A program made the translations under genes and the position numbers. Below, piece by piece: positions 1 through 5,828 of a stretch of 6,111 bases of DNA (positions within the stretch are counted from its first letter, which is position 1; each line of letters begins with the position of its first letter). The stretch is taken from positions 1-6,111 of the forward strand of contig CAJWPV010000098.1 of the NCBI GenBank assembly GCA_913045395.1. The letters run 5' to 3'. Under the pieces are notes generated by a model that was given only the letters and a program-made list of their open reading frames with translations, was not told where the DNA came from and searched no databases. Source of the DNA: an uncultured Verrucomicrobiota bacterium (GTDB taxonomy: Bacteria; Verrucomicrobiota; Verrucomicrobiia; Limisphaerales; UBA1096).

Positions 1-1455
1 CCAGTCGAGCAGTTCGGGATGCGTCGGTGGCTCGCCCAGTTTGCCAAAATCGCTGGTGTTGGCGGCCAGACCTCGACCGAAGTGCTGCTGCCAAAGCCGA
101 TTGACCATCACACGGCTCATCAGCGGATTGTCCGGATCCGTGATCCACCATGCCAGGGCGGTGCGGCGGCCGGTCGATTGCAGGGCGGCCTGCGGCGGCG
201 TGATGCGTGCCGGGCCGGGATCGAGGATGCTCAAGAAACCCGGCTCGACAACGTCGCCTTTTTTCGGAATGCGCGTGGCCGGCGCCACCGGGCCGGCGTC
301 ACTGACTACAAATTTCACCTGCGGCAACGGCCTCGGCTTTTGCGCCTCGAACGCCTTCAACTCCGATCGCAGCCGCTCCCATTCTGCTTTGCTGGCGCCC
401 ATGAGCCGCTCGGGTAACTTGGCCGGCTCAACGCCAAACTGCCGCTCCGACAACTCCGCGATCTGCCGCTGGTATGCTGTGCGATCCTCCGGGCGCTTGC
501 GGATCATGGTTTTGATTTTGTCGATAAACTTGCCGAAACCCTCGCCGGTGGTGTTTTTCAAAAGGGCAGGCTGCTCAATGGCGTCGAGTTGCCTGCGGAT
601 GTCCCCCGTCGCGGCAGCCCAGGCCTTGTGCTTCCTAAAAAATTTGCTGCGCTGCGGAACAGTGCCAACCGGCATCGAGTCGCGCGGCAGTAGTGGCGCG
701 AAGAACGCCTGTATCCGGTAATAATCACGCTGCGGGATCGGGTCGAACTTGTGGTCGTGGCATCGGGCACATTGCAGGCCCATGCCCAAAAGCACGTCAC
801 CGGTGACGTTGGTGACGTCGGCGAGGATGTCGCGCCACTGCGTCTCCACGTCGCGCTGGTTGAACTCGTAAATCCAGTGACGCAGAAACATCGTTGCGAT
901 AAGCGCGTCGCGATTTCCGGGATCAATCTCGTCGCCGGCCAACTGCTCTCGCACAAAACGATCGTACGGCTTGTTGGTGTTGAAGGAGCGGATGACATAA
1001 TCGCGGTACCGCCACGCCTCAGGCCGGTAGTGATCCGATTTGTAGCCGTCGGAATCGGCGTAGCGTACAAGGTCAAGCCAAAGAGTCGCCTGCCGTTCAC
1101 CGTAGCGCGGACTGGCGAGCAGGCGGTCGATCAGTTTTTCGTAGGCATCTGGAGAATCGTCATCAAGAAAGGAGGTGATTTGTTCTGGTGCCGGCGGCAG
1201 GCCGGTGAGGTCGAGGCACACGCGGCGAATCAACGCCCGGCGATCCGCCGCCGGGGCCGGCGACAACTCATGGACAGTCAGCTTGCGGGCGATAAAGTGA
1301 TCGATTGCATTGACTGCCCAGCCGCCGCCTTCCGTTGGCATTGCCGCTTGGCGCACCGGCTGGAACGCCCACCAATCGCGGTCTGCCTGGGTGAACTCCG
1401 CCGCAAAAACAGGGCCACCCAGCAACACCCACAAAATGGCCAAGCGCTGAATCAT
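1..1455 (-). CDS. Secreted PSCyt2 (DUF1549) / PSD1 (DUF1553) domain protein, C-terminus beyond the left edge
   Basis: The minus strand is open from an ATG at 1455 to base 1 (485 codons, no stop), so the gene is partial. Residues 1-20 form a signal peptide (MIQRLAILWVLLGGPVFAAEF, cleavage near VFA-A), so the product is exported. Residues about 46-256 match PSCyt2/DUF1549: an RRVCLDLTGLPP segment, LLASPRYGER, then WLDLVRYADSDGY, and a haem-type motif C229-A-R-C232-H233 followed by DHKFDPI. Residues about 286-385 are a charged, helical linker. PSD1/DUF1553 begins near residue 398 (KKGDVVEPGFLSIL) and continues through NPLMSRVMVNRLWQQHFG (443-460) and DFGKLGEPPTHPELLDW at the edge. Family members usually run to about 700-1000 residues. 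Many carry an extra N-terminal PSCyt1 cytochrome domain; this one goes from signal peptide directly to DWWAFQPV. Their biochemical role is not established; they are common in planctomycetes and verrucomicrobia, often beside DUF1501 or sugar-degradation genes. The family is secure, the function open. It is transcribed divergently from the oxidoreductase at 1574. Confidence 0.93.
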   Translation of the reverse strand, partial: MIQRLAILWVLLGGPVFAAEFTQADRDWWAFQPVRQAAMPTEGGGWAVNAIDHFIARKLTVHELSPAPAADRRALIRRVCLDLTGLPPAPEQITSFLDDDSPDAYEKLIDRLLASPRYGERQATLWLDLVRYADSDGYKSDHYRPEAWRYRDYVIRSFNTNKPYDRFVREQLAGDEIDPGNRDALIATMFLRHWIYEFNQRDVETQWRDILADVTNVTGDVLLGMGLQCARCHDHKFDPIPQRDYYRIQAFFAPLLPRDSMPVGTVPQRSKFFRKHKAWAAATGDIRRQLDAIEQPALLKNTTGEGFGKFIDKIKTMIRKRPEDRTAYQRQIAELSERQFGVEPAKLPERLMGASKAEWERLRSELKAFEAQKPRPLPQVKFVVSDAGPVAPATRIPKKGDVVEPGFLSILDPGPARITPPQAALQSTGRRTALAWWITDPDNPLMSRVMVNRLWQQHFGRGLAANTSDFGKLGEPPTHPELLDW

Positions 1456-1512
1456 CCCCGCGAAAATACCACCCTTATTCGTGAAAAACCATCCCCCGCT
1501 TGGCCAAGCGCT
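1437..1512. repeat. 12-bp direct repeat flanking the minus-strand start codon
   Basis: TGGCCAAGCGCT occurs at 1437-1448 (inside the first codons of the minus-strand gene) and again at 1501-1512 in the intergenic region. The copies are 64 bp apart, about six helical turns, so proteins bound to both would lie on the same DNA face. Direct repeats of this length are unlikely by chance in so short an interval, but the core TGGCCAAG recurs elsewhere in the window as ordinary codons. A regulatory role is inference. Confidence 0.3.
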
Positions 1513-1514
1513 TG
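1499..1514. promoter_or_regulatory. Two overlapping 10-bp palindromes, candidate operator
   Basis: CTTGGCCAAG (1499-1508) and CAAGCGCTTG (1505-1514) are each perfect inverted repeats and share four bases, giving CTTGGCCAAGCGCTTG. A further half site CTTGG follows at 1516-1520. Perfect dyads between divergent genes are typical of repressor or activator sites. TGGCCA is frequent in this window generally, so chance is a real alternative. Confidence 0.3.
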
Positions 1515-1522
1515 TCTTGGGG

Positions 1523-1551
1523 TTGCACGACGGGATGTTGGTGAATAGGCT
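1523..1551 (+). promoter_or_regulatory. Possible sigma-70-type promoter for the oxidoreductase gene
   Basis: TTGCAC (1523-1528) and TAGGCT (1546-1551) are separated by 17 bp. They match the -35 and -10 consensus at four and three of six positions. Transcription would begin around 1558, leaving a leader of only about 16 nt before the ATG at 1574. The match is weak, and PVC promoter consensus sequences are poorly defined. Confidence 0.25.
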
Positions 1552-1573
1552 TCACCCATTCACTCCGTTTGAC

Positions 1574-2905
1574 ATGAACACTTCCTCCACTTCACGAACA
1601 CCCCGACGGCAGTTTATCAAGTCCTCGAGCGCCTCAATCAGCGCCCTGGCCACTGTTCACCTGACCAGCGGTCTGCGGGCCGCCAGCCCCAATGACAAGG
1701 TGTCGCTGGGCATCATCGGCCCGGGCGGCATGGGGCGCAATCACATTGGGAATCTCAATAAGCGCAAGGACGTCGAGATCGCGTTTGTCTGCGATCCCGA
1801 TTCCAACCATCAGGTCAACGCCGCGAAGTTGGTCGAGTCCGGTACTGGCATCAAACCGAAGCAGGTGGGCGACCTCCGGGAAATACTGGAGGTTAAAAGT
1901 GTGGACGCCGTTTTCATAGCCACGCCGGATCACTGGCACGCACCGGCCGCCATCCTCGCCGCAGAGGCCGGCAAACATGTCTACGTGGAGAAGCCGTGCT
2001 CGCACAACGTCCGCGAGGGGCGGCTGATGATCGAGGCGGCGAGGCGTAACAAGCGTGTCATGCAGGTGGGCACCCAGTCGCGCAGCACCAAGCATGTGAT
2101 GAAGGCCATGGATCTGTTGCACAATGGAGCGATCGGCCGTGTGCTGGTGTCCAAGGCATGGAATAGCCAGAAGCGCTCGTCGATTGGTAAGGCCAAGCCC
2201 AGCGCACCGCCGGCTCATCTTGACTTTGAGACGTGGCTTGGCCCGGCGCCTAAGGTGCCGTACCAGCCGAACATGCTGCATGGTATCTGGCGCTGGTGGC
2301 ACGCGTTTGGCACCGGCGACATGGGCAACGACGGCGTGCACGATCTCGACATCGCCCGCTGGGGCCTCGGTGTCACGACACACCCGAGCCGTATAGCTGC
2401 ACTGGGCGGAAAATATTTCTTCGATGACGACCAGCAGTTTCCCGACACACAGAATGTCCTTTTCGAGTACGCGCCGAGCGCCGAGGACGGCCGGCAGCGA
2501 CAACTCATTTTCGAGCAGCGCATCTGGGCGCCTTACTTTGAGCAGGGTTACGAGAACGGCAATGCGTTTTATGGGACAAACGGGTTCATGCTACTAGGCA
2601 AGCACGGCGGCTGGAAACTGATCGGCGCCCGTAACAAGTTGCGCGAGCAGATGAGCGGCTCCCCGGATCTGCGGGCGCATCACGACGATTTTTTCCGTTG
2701 CATCCGTGAAGGCGGCACGCCAAACGCCGACATTGAGATTGGCCACCTCTCGTCGTCACTGTGCCATCTTGGCAACATAGCCACGCGCATTGGCCGCGTG
2801 CTGGAGTTTGATCCCAAGCACGAGCAAATCGTAGGCGACGGTGAGGCCAACGCAATGCTCTCGCGCGACTACCGCAAGCACTGGGGACGGCCAGGCGGGG
2901 CTTAA
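1574..2905 (+). CDS. Tat-exported Gfo/Idh/MocA family oxidoreductase
   Basis: This is a 443-residue NAD(P)-dependent oxidoreductase, probably acting on a sugar or sugar derivative in the periplasm. The N-terminus has a twin-arginine signal, P10-R11-R12-Q-F-I-K16, then a weakly hydrophobic Ser/Ala stretch and an AAS cleavage region near 36-38. Choosing the ATG at 1574 rather than in-frame 1481 places this motif close to the N-terminus as usual. The Rossmann fold starts at VSLGIIGPGGMG (dinucleotide motif G49-PGGM-G54), with acidic D74 after the second strand (FVCDPD). The family signature E139-K140-P141 is present. The C-terminal domain has WLGPAPKVPYQPN and then GDMGNDGVHDLDIARWG (D249, N252, D253, H256, D259), the pattern of the subfamily abundant in PVC bacteria and Bacteroidetes. 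Tat export fits a protein folded around its cofactor before secretion. The substrate cannot be read from sequence: dehydrogenases and NAD-dependent glycosidases such as GH109 share this fold. No SD sequence is evident upstream. Confidence 0.93.
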   Translation: MNTSSTSRTPRRQFIKSSSASISALATVHLTSGLRAASPNDKVSLGIIGPGGMGRNHIGNLNKRKDVEIAFVCDPDSNHQVNAAKLVESGTGIKPKQVGDLREILEVKSVDAVFIATPDHWHAPAAILAAEAGKHVYVEKPCSHNVREGRLMIEAARRNKRVMQVGTQSRSTKHVMKAMDLLHNGAIGRVLVSKAWNSQKRSSIGKAKPSAPPAHLDFETWLGPAPKVPYQPNMLHGIWRWWHAFGTGDMGNDGVHDLDIARWGLGVTTHPSRIAALGGKYFFDDDQQFPDTQNVLFEYAPSAEDGRQRQLIFEQRIWAPYFEQGYENGNAFYGTNGFMLLGKHGGWKLIGARNKLREQMSGSPDLRAHHDDFFRCIREGGTPNADIEIGHLSSSLCHLGNIATRIGRVLEFDPKHEQIVGDGEANAMLSRDYRKHWGRPGGA

Positions 2906-2916
2906 GCATGGTTTGC

Positions 2917-2929
2917 GGTTGATTCAACC
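2917..2929 (+). other. Small hairpin after the oxidoreductase stop codon
   Basis: GGTTG (2917-2921) and CAACC (2925-2929) form a perfect 5-bp stem with the 3-nt loop ATT, 12 nt after the TAA. No run of T follows, so it is not a canonical intrinsic terminator. It could trim or stabilise the mRNA end, or be chance. Confidence 0.2.
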
Positions 2930-2942
2930 AGCGTTCTCTGGC

Positions 2943-2948
2943 AAGGAG
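2943..2948 (+). promoter_or_regulatory. Strong ribosome binding site that fixes the start at 2957
   Basis: AAGGAG lies 8 nt before the ATG at 2957. This spacing favours that ATG over the in-frame GTG at 2948, which overlaps the site itself. It is the clearest SD sequence in the window; the other genes have weak or no such sites. Confidence 0.75.
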
Positions 2949-2956
2949 TGTCCCCC

Positions 2957-4525
2957 ATGAAACGAGTTTTGTCCGTATCCCTGACAACCATCTTGGCATC
3001 TCTTGGTTTGGTTTGCACGCAGGCCGAGCCGGTGCTGAAGGCGCACTTTGCCGGCATCGATAACCTGACCAAGCGCGACGACGCCAAGACACTTCGTGCG
3101 GTTTGGCAGCTTGAGCAAAGCCAGGCGTTCCGCAACGAGGCGCTCGACAAGTTGGCCAATCGGCTGGGCGCCAGCAACGCCGAGCGCGTGGCGACCCTGC
3201 GCAAGCTGCTGCCCGACCTCGGGCGTGGCGAGTTGTTTCTGGGTGTCTTCCGGGCTGATGATCGCCCGGAAGTCGCGCTCATCACGGCAACGGACGAGAA
3301 ACGAGGCAAGTTGTGGACGCAGAGCCTCCGGCGCCTGGCCAAGCAGCGGGGCGGCGAGCCGCTCGAGCAGACCGTGGCCGGCTACAACGGCTGGCGCGTC
3401 GATTTCGATAATGACCATACCCTGGGCTTTGGCTATGCCGACGGCTGGCTGCTGGTCGGCTCCGGGCAGCAGACATTAGGCTATCTAAAAAAAGCAGCCG
3501 AGCGGATCGCCGACACTGGACGCCCCTACCCAGCGGACAAGGAGAACGACCTCAGCATCACTCTGGACGCCGAGATTCTGCCGGACATGGTTCGTGACAG
3601 CTTACCTGGTGAGCCAAACCTGATCCAACTGACTTCGCACCTAAAAAAAGATAATTTTTACAGCAAGGTCATTTTAGACTTCGCGAAGCCACTGCCAGCC
3701 AGCTTGCCGGACTGGGAAATCCCGACACGCACCATCACCGAGCCGCTGGCCAGCTTTACTGCCGCGCGCGGCGTAGGCCTGTCCACTGCCAAACCAGTCC
3801 TTGAACTGCTGGGGCTCGACCCGGTCAACGATCAGTTCTTCGCTTGGTCGCAGGCACGCACCAAGTTCCAGTCGTTTTTCTCAGTGAAGGTCGATGAGCC
3901 GAAGGGGGCGATCGCCGGCTTGGCCAAGCGCGTCGGCGACTTCAAGAAACCGGGTGGCCGCGGCGAGAAATTCATCGGCCAGATCGGACACGAGTCAAAA
4001 AAGTCGGAGCTCGTCTGGCGTAATGTGCCGTTATTCGCGCCGTACGTCACCATCGGCAACTCGAACGACAAGGGCTACATCGTCGGCGGTGTTTTCCCAC
4101 CGGATCCCATCAAGAAACCGATCCCGAAGGAGATGCTTGACGAGTTCGTCGGCAAGGAAAATCTGGTTTATTATAACTGGGAGATCACTGGCCAACGGCT
4201 GGAGAAATGGAGCCTGCTGATCCAGTTCGCCGCCATCCTCTCCGACCGGCGAGAGCAGCTCATCAACAAAACCAAGGGCGTCGCATTCATCACCTCGCTG
4301 TACCCGAAACTCGGCAACACCATCACCGACGCAGCCATCGACGGTAACCGGATCACAATCACCCGCAAGTCGCACCTAGGCCTCTCGGCGCTGGAAATCG
4401 CTCTGCTGACTCGGTGGATCGACAACCCGCGCTTTCCCACACCGACGCTCGAGTGGCCGCCCGCGCCGAAGATAAAACGAACGGCCAAGCCAAAGCTGCC
4501 CAAGAAGTCTGCGGACAAAAAGTAA
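2957..4525 (+). CDS. Secreted protein of unknown function with Lys/Pro-rich tail
   Basis: This 522-residue protein is not recognised. Residues 1-23 are a clear signal peptide (MKR, hydrophobic [16 protein letters not shown], cleavage after TQA), so it is exported. Cys20 is its only obvious N-terminal cysteine, but the preceding GLV does not make a good lipobox. The mature part begins with a charged helical segment (about 25-90). Then comes a strand-rich block with [10 protein letters not shown] and [20 protein letters not shown] (160-179). A second block has similar texture, with [20 protein letters not shown] (from about 361), and near the end [19 protein letters not shown]. This two-block layout resembles large secreted DUF3352-like proteins of PVC bacteria, but that is only an impression. 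Residues 501-522 are a tail with 8 Lys and 1 Arg among 22, perhaps binding envelope polyanions or nucleic acid. No catalytic motif or later membrane segment is visible. It ends 11 bp before pdxJ and is probably cotranscribed with it. That it is a real gene is supported by the RBS, signal peptide and length. Confidence 0.85.
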   Translation: MKRVLSVSLTTILASLGLVCTQAEPVLKAHFAGIDNLTKRDDAKTLRAVWQLEQSQAFRNEALDKLANRLGASNAERVATLRKLLPDLGRGELFLGVFRADDRPEVALITATDEKRGKLWTQSLRRLAKQRGGEPLEQTVAGYNGWRVDFDNDHTLGFGYADGWLLVGSGQQTLGYLKKAAERIADTGRPYPADKENDLSITLDAEILPDMVRDSLPGEPNLIQLTSHLKKDNFYSKVILDFAKPLPASLPDWEIPTRTITEPLASFTAARGVGLSTAKPVLELLGLDPVNDQFFAWSQARTKFQSFFSVKVDEPKGAIAGLAKRVGDFKKPGGRGEKFIGQIGHESKKSELVWRNVPLFAPYVTIGNSNDKGYIVGGVFPPDPIKKPIPKEMLDEFVGKENLVYYNWEITGQRLEKWSLLIQFAAILSDRREQLINKTKGVAFITSLYPKLGNTITDAAIDGNRITITRKSHLGLSALEIALLTRWIDNPRFPTPTLEWPPAPKIKRTAKPKLPKKSADKK

Positions 4526-4536
4526 CGGACGAACCG

Positions 4537-5280
4537 ATGCTGCGACTCGGCGTCAACATCGACCATGTGGCCACGCTGCGGCAGGCCCGTTATCGAGGCT
4601 TCGACCGCGGTGAACCATGCCCCGTTGATGCCGTCAGACAAGCCGAGGACGCCGGCGCTCATGGCATCACGGCGCATTTGCGTGAGGATCGGCGGCACAT
4701 TCTCGACCGCGACATCTGGGCCATTCGCGACACGGTGCAGACGCGCCTCAACTTCGAGATGGCCAACACGCCGGAGATGATCGACATTGCCACGCGCCTT
4801 AAGCCGGAGGCCGTCTGCCTTGTGCCGGAGAACCGCGCCGAAGTCACCACCGAGGGCGGGCTCGACGTCGTCGGCCAAGTCGATGCCATCACCGAGGGCG
4901 CCGCCACGCTTGGCCAAGCCGGCGTCGAGGTGAGTCTGTTCATCGATCCCGACGCCCAGCAGATCGAGGCCACCGCTAGGACAGGCAGCCCGTTCATTGA
5001 GTTGCACACCGGCGCCTACGCCGAAGCTTACGGCGACGAAGCCAGACAAGCCGCCGAACTCGAGCGCCTGGCCAGGGCCGCCGAGCAGGCCAAGTCGCTT
5101 GGGCTCAGCGTCAACGCCGGCCACGGCCTGAACTACGAAAACACTCGTGGTATTTTCCTCGTGCCGCACCTCAACGAGTTGAACATTGGGCACAGCATCG
5201 TCAGCCGGGCGATTACTGTTGGCCTTGGCCAGGCCGTTCGTGAAATGCTCGAGCTGATGGAAGGCTACAAAGCAGGATGA
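4537..5280 (+). CDS. pdxJ: Pyridoxine 5'-phosphate synthase PdxJ
   Basis: PdxJ (EC 2.6.99.2) condenses 1-deoxy-D-xylulose 5-phosphate with 3-amino-2-oxopropyl phosphate to form pyridoxine 5'-phosphate, the last ring-forming step of the DXP-dependent vitamin B6 pathway in the cytoplasm. The 247-residue product has the usual length. It aligns by eye with E. coli PdxJ over its whole span: [12 protein letters not shown] (4-15), H47-L-R-E-D-R-R-H54, F-E74-M, LVPE (95-98), TTEGGLDV (104-111), IELHTG (H157), NAGHGL (H196) and LNIGH (H219). H47, E74 and H196 correspond to the E. coli catalytic residues His45, Glu72 and His193. The first loop (about residues 18-30) is roughly four residues longer than in E. 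coli. The ATG at 4537 is chosen because the conserved N-terminus begins right there; the ribosome site is weak (GGA, 7 nt upstream). It follows the secreted-protein gene by 11 bp and overlaps acpS by 4 bp. Confidence 0.97.
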   Translation: MLRLGVNIDHVATLRQARYRGFDRGEPCPVDAVRQAEDAGAHGITAHLREDRRHILDRDIWAIRDTVQTRLNFEMANTPEMIDIATRLKPEAVCLVPENRAEVTTEGGLDVVGQVDAITEGAATLGQAGVEVSLFIDPDAQQIEATARTGSPFIELHTGAYAEAYGDEARQAAELERLARAAEQAKSLGLSVNAGHGLNYENTRGIFLVPHLNELNIGHSIVSRAITVGLGQAVREMLELMEGYKAG

Positions 5281-5660
5281 TCCTCGGCACCGGCATCGAC
5301 ATCATCGAGGTCGAGCGCATCCGCACCTCATATGAAAAATTTGGTAAGCGATTTACCAGCCGCATCCTTCTCGCCGGCGAGATTGAGTACTGCCTGCGGC
5401 ACAAGGATCCGGCGCCGTTTTTGGCCGCGCGGTTCGCCGCCAAGGAGGCGGTCTCCAAGGCGTTCGGCACTGGCATCTGCGCCAAGCTCGGCTGGCACGA
5501 TATCGAGGTGGCCAAGCACGACTCTGGTGAACCTTACGTGGTTCTGCATGGGAAGGGACTCGATTTGCTCGAGGAACGTGGCGGCGACCTCGTGCACCTC
5601 AGCATCAGCCATACGGCACAGCATGCGACCGCAATGGCAATCCTCGAAAAAAAACCTTAG
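5277..5660 (+). CDS. acpS: Holo-[acyl-carrier-protein] synthase AcpS
   Basis: AcpS (EC 2.7.8.7) transfers 4'-phosphopantetheine from coenzyme A to the active-site serine of acyl carrier protein, enabling fatty acid synthesis in the cytoplasm. The 127-residue length is typical. Signatures are [12 protein letters not shown] (4-15) with the magnesium ligand D8, [12 protein letters not shown] (53-64) with metal ligand E57 and K61, and the C-terminal LSISHT (108-113). The start ATG overlaps the pdxJ stop in an ATGA arrangement (5277-5280), implying translational coupling. GGAAGG lies 12 nt upstream inside pdxJ, a somewhat long spacing. The pdxJ-acpS order is the same as in E. coli and many other bacteria, although the two enzymes serve different pathways. 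The last codons run through an A-rich stretch (GAAAAAAAACC). All active-site residues look intact. Confidence 0.97.
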   Translation: MILGTGIDIIEVERIRTSYEKFGKRFTSRILLAGEIEYCLRHKDPAPFLAARFAAKEAVSKAFGTGICAKLGWHDIEVAKHDSGEPYVVLHGKGLDLLEERGGDLVHLSISHTAQHATAMAILEKKP

Positions 5661-5669
5661 GTGTGACGC

Positions 5670-5689
5670 CCATTCAATTCTTCGAATGG
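5670..5689 (+). terminator. Weak hairpin after acpS, possible transcript end
   Basis: CCATTC (5670-5675) pairs perfectly with GAATGG (5684-5689) around an 8-nt loop, 10 nt after the acpS stop. It is followed by CCCCGAATAAAAC rather than a T run, so it is a poor intrinsic terminator. A second, 4-bp stem (TGCC 5745-5748 with GGCA 5756-5759) is weaker still. The surrounding gap (5661-5828) is visibly more A+T-rich than the genes and is a natural end of the pdxJ-acpS unit. Confidence 0.25.
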
Positions 5690-5828
5690 CCCCGAATAAA
5701 ACAATTTGTCCATCACCTGAATGTGCCCATGCGTGTTTGAAAAATGCCAAAACAAGGCAGGTTGACCATGCAAAGAGTTTGCCAAATCGGCTTTCGCGGA
5801 TAGTCTTCCTCGGTCGACGTGGGACGGG

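Larger units (their letters stand above)
1456..1573. promoter_or_regulatory. Divergent intergenic region
   Basis: These 118 bp separate the start codons of two divergently transcribed genes for exported proteins, so promoters for both directions should lie here. No convincing Shine-Dalgarno sequence precedes either start (GCGGGG before the minus-strand ATG, CGTTTGAC before the plus-strand ATG). This suggests SD-independent initiation or short leaders. The stretch holds the overlapping palindromes at 1499-1514 and a weak plus-strand promoter candidate. The role as a promoter region is inferred from gene orientation. Confidence 0.6.

Noticed and set aside
751..1548. Plus-strand open frame (265 codons) opposite the PSCyt2/PSD1 gene
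   Set aside because: The minus strand encodes PSCyt2 motifs including CARCH throughout this span, so this is an antisense shadow.
1481..1573. Longer in-frame start for the oxidoreductase at 1481
   Set aside because: It would put 31 extra residues before the twin-arginine motif and overlap the promoter region; the ATG at 1574 gives a normal Tat signal.
1634..2503. Minus-strand open frame (289 codons) opposite the oxidoreductase
   Set aside because: The plus strand has unambiguous family motifs; the antisense product is low in plausible structure and is a codon-bias shadow.
2948..2956. GTG start at 2948 for the secreted protein
   Set aside because: It overlaps the AAGGAG ribosome site, which is ideally spaced for the ATG at 2957; the shorter form also gives a classic MKR signal peptide.
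3002..3016. Lipoprotein signal at Cys20 of the secreted protein
   Set aside because: The residues before the cysteine are G-L-V; a lipobox wants a small residue directly before Cys. Cleavage after TQA is the better fit.
4171..5193. Long minus-strand open frame (340 codons) opposite pdxJ and the end of the secreted-protein gene
   Set aside because: It lies antisense to confidently identified coding sequence, has no recognisable domain, and long antisense frames are expected in GC-rich genes.
5706..5790. Promoter-like TTGTCC, TTGAAA and TTGACC hexamers upstream of the right-edge gene
   Set aside because: None has a reasonable -10 element at 16-18 bp spacing, so no promoter is called.
5768..5803. 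Small ATG-started frame in the gap after acpS
   Set aside because: It encodes only 11 residues, has no ribosome site and no recognisable character.
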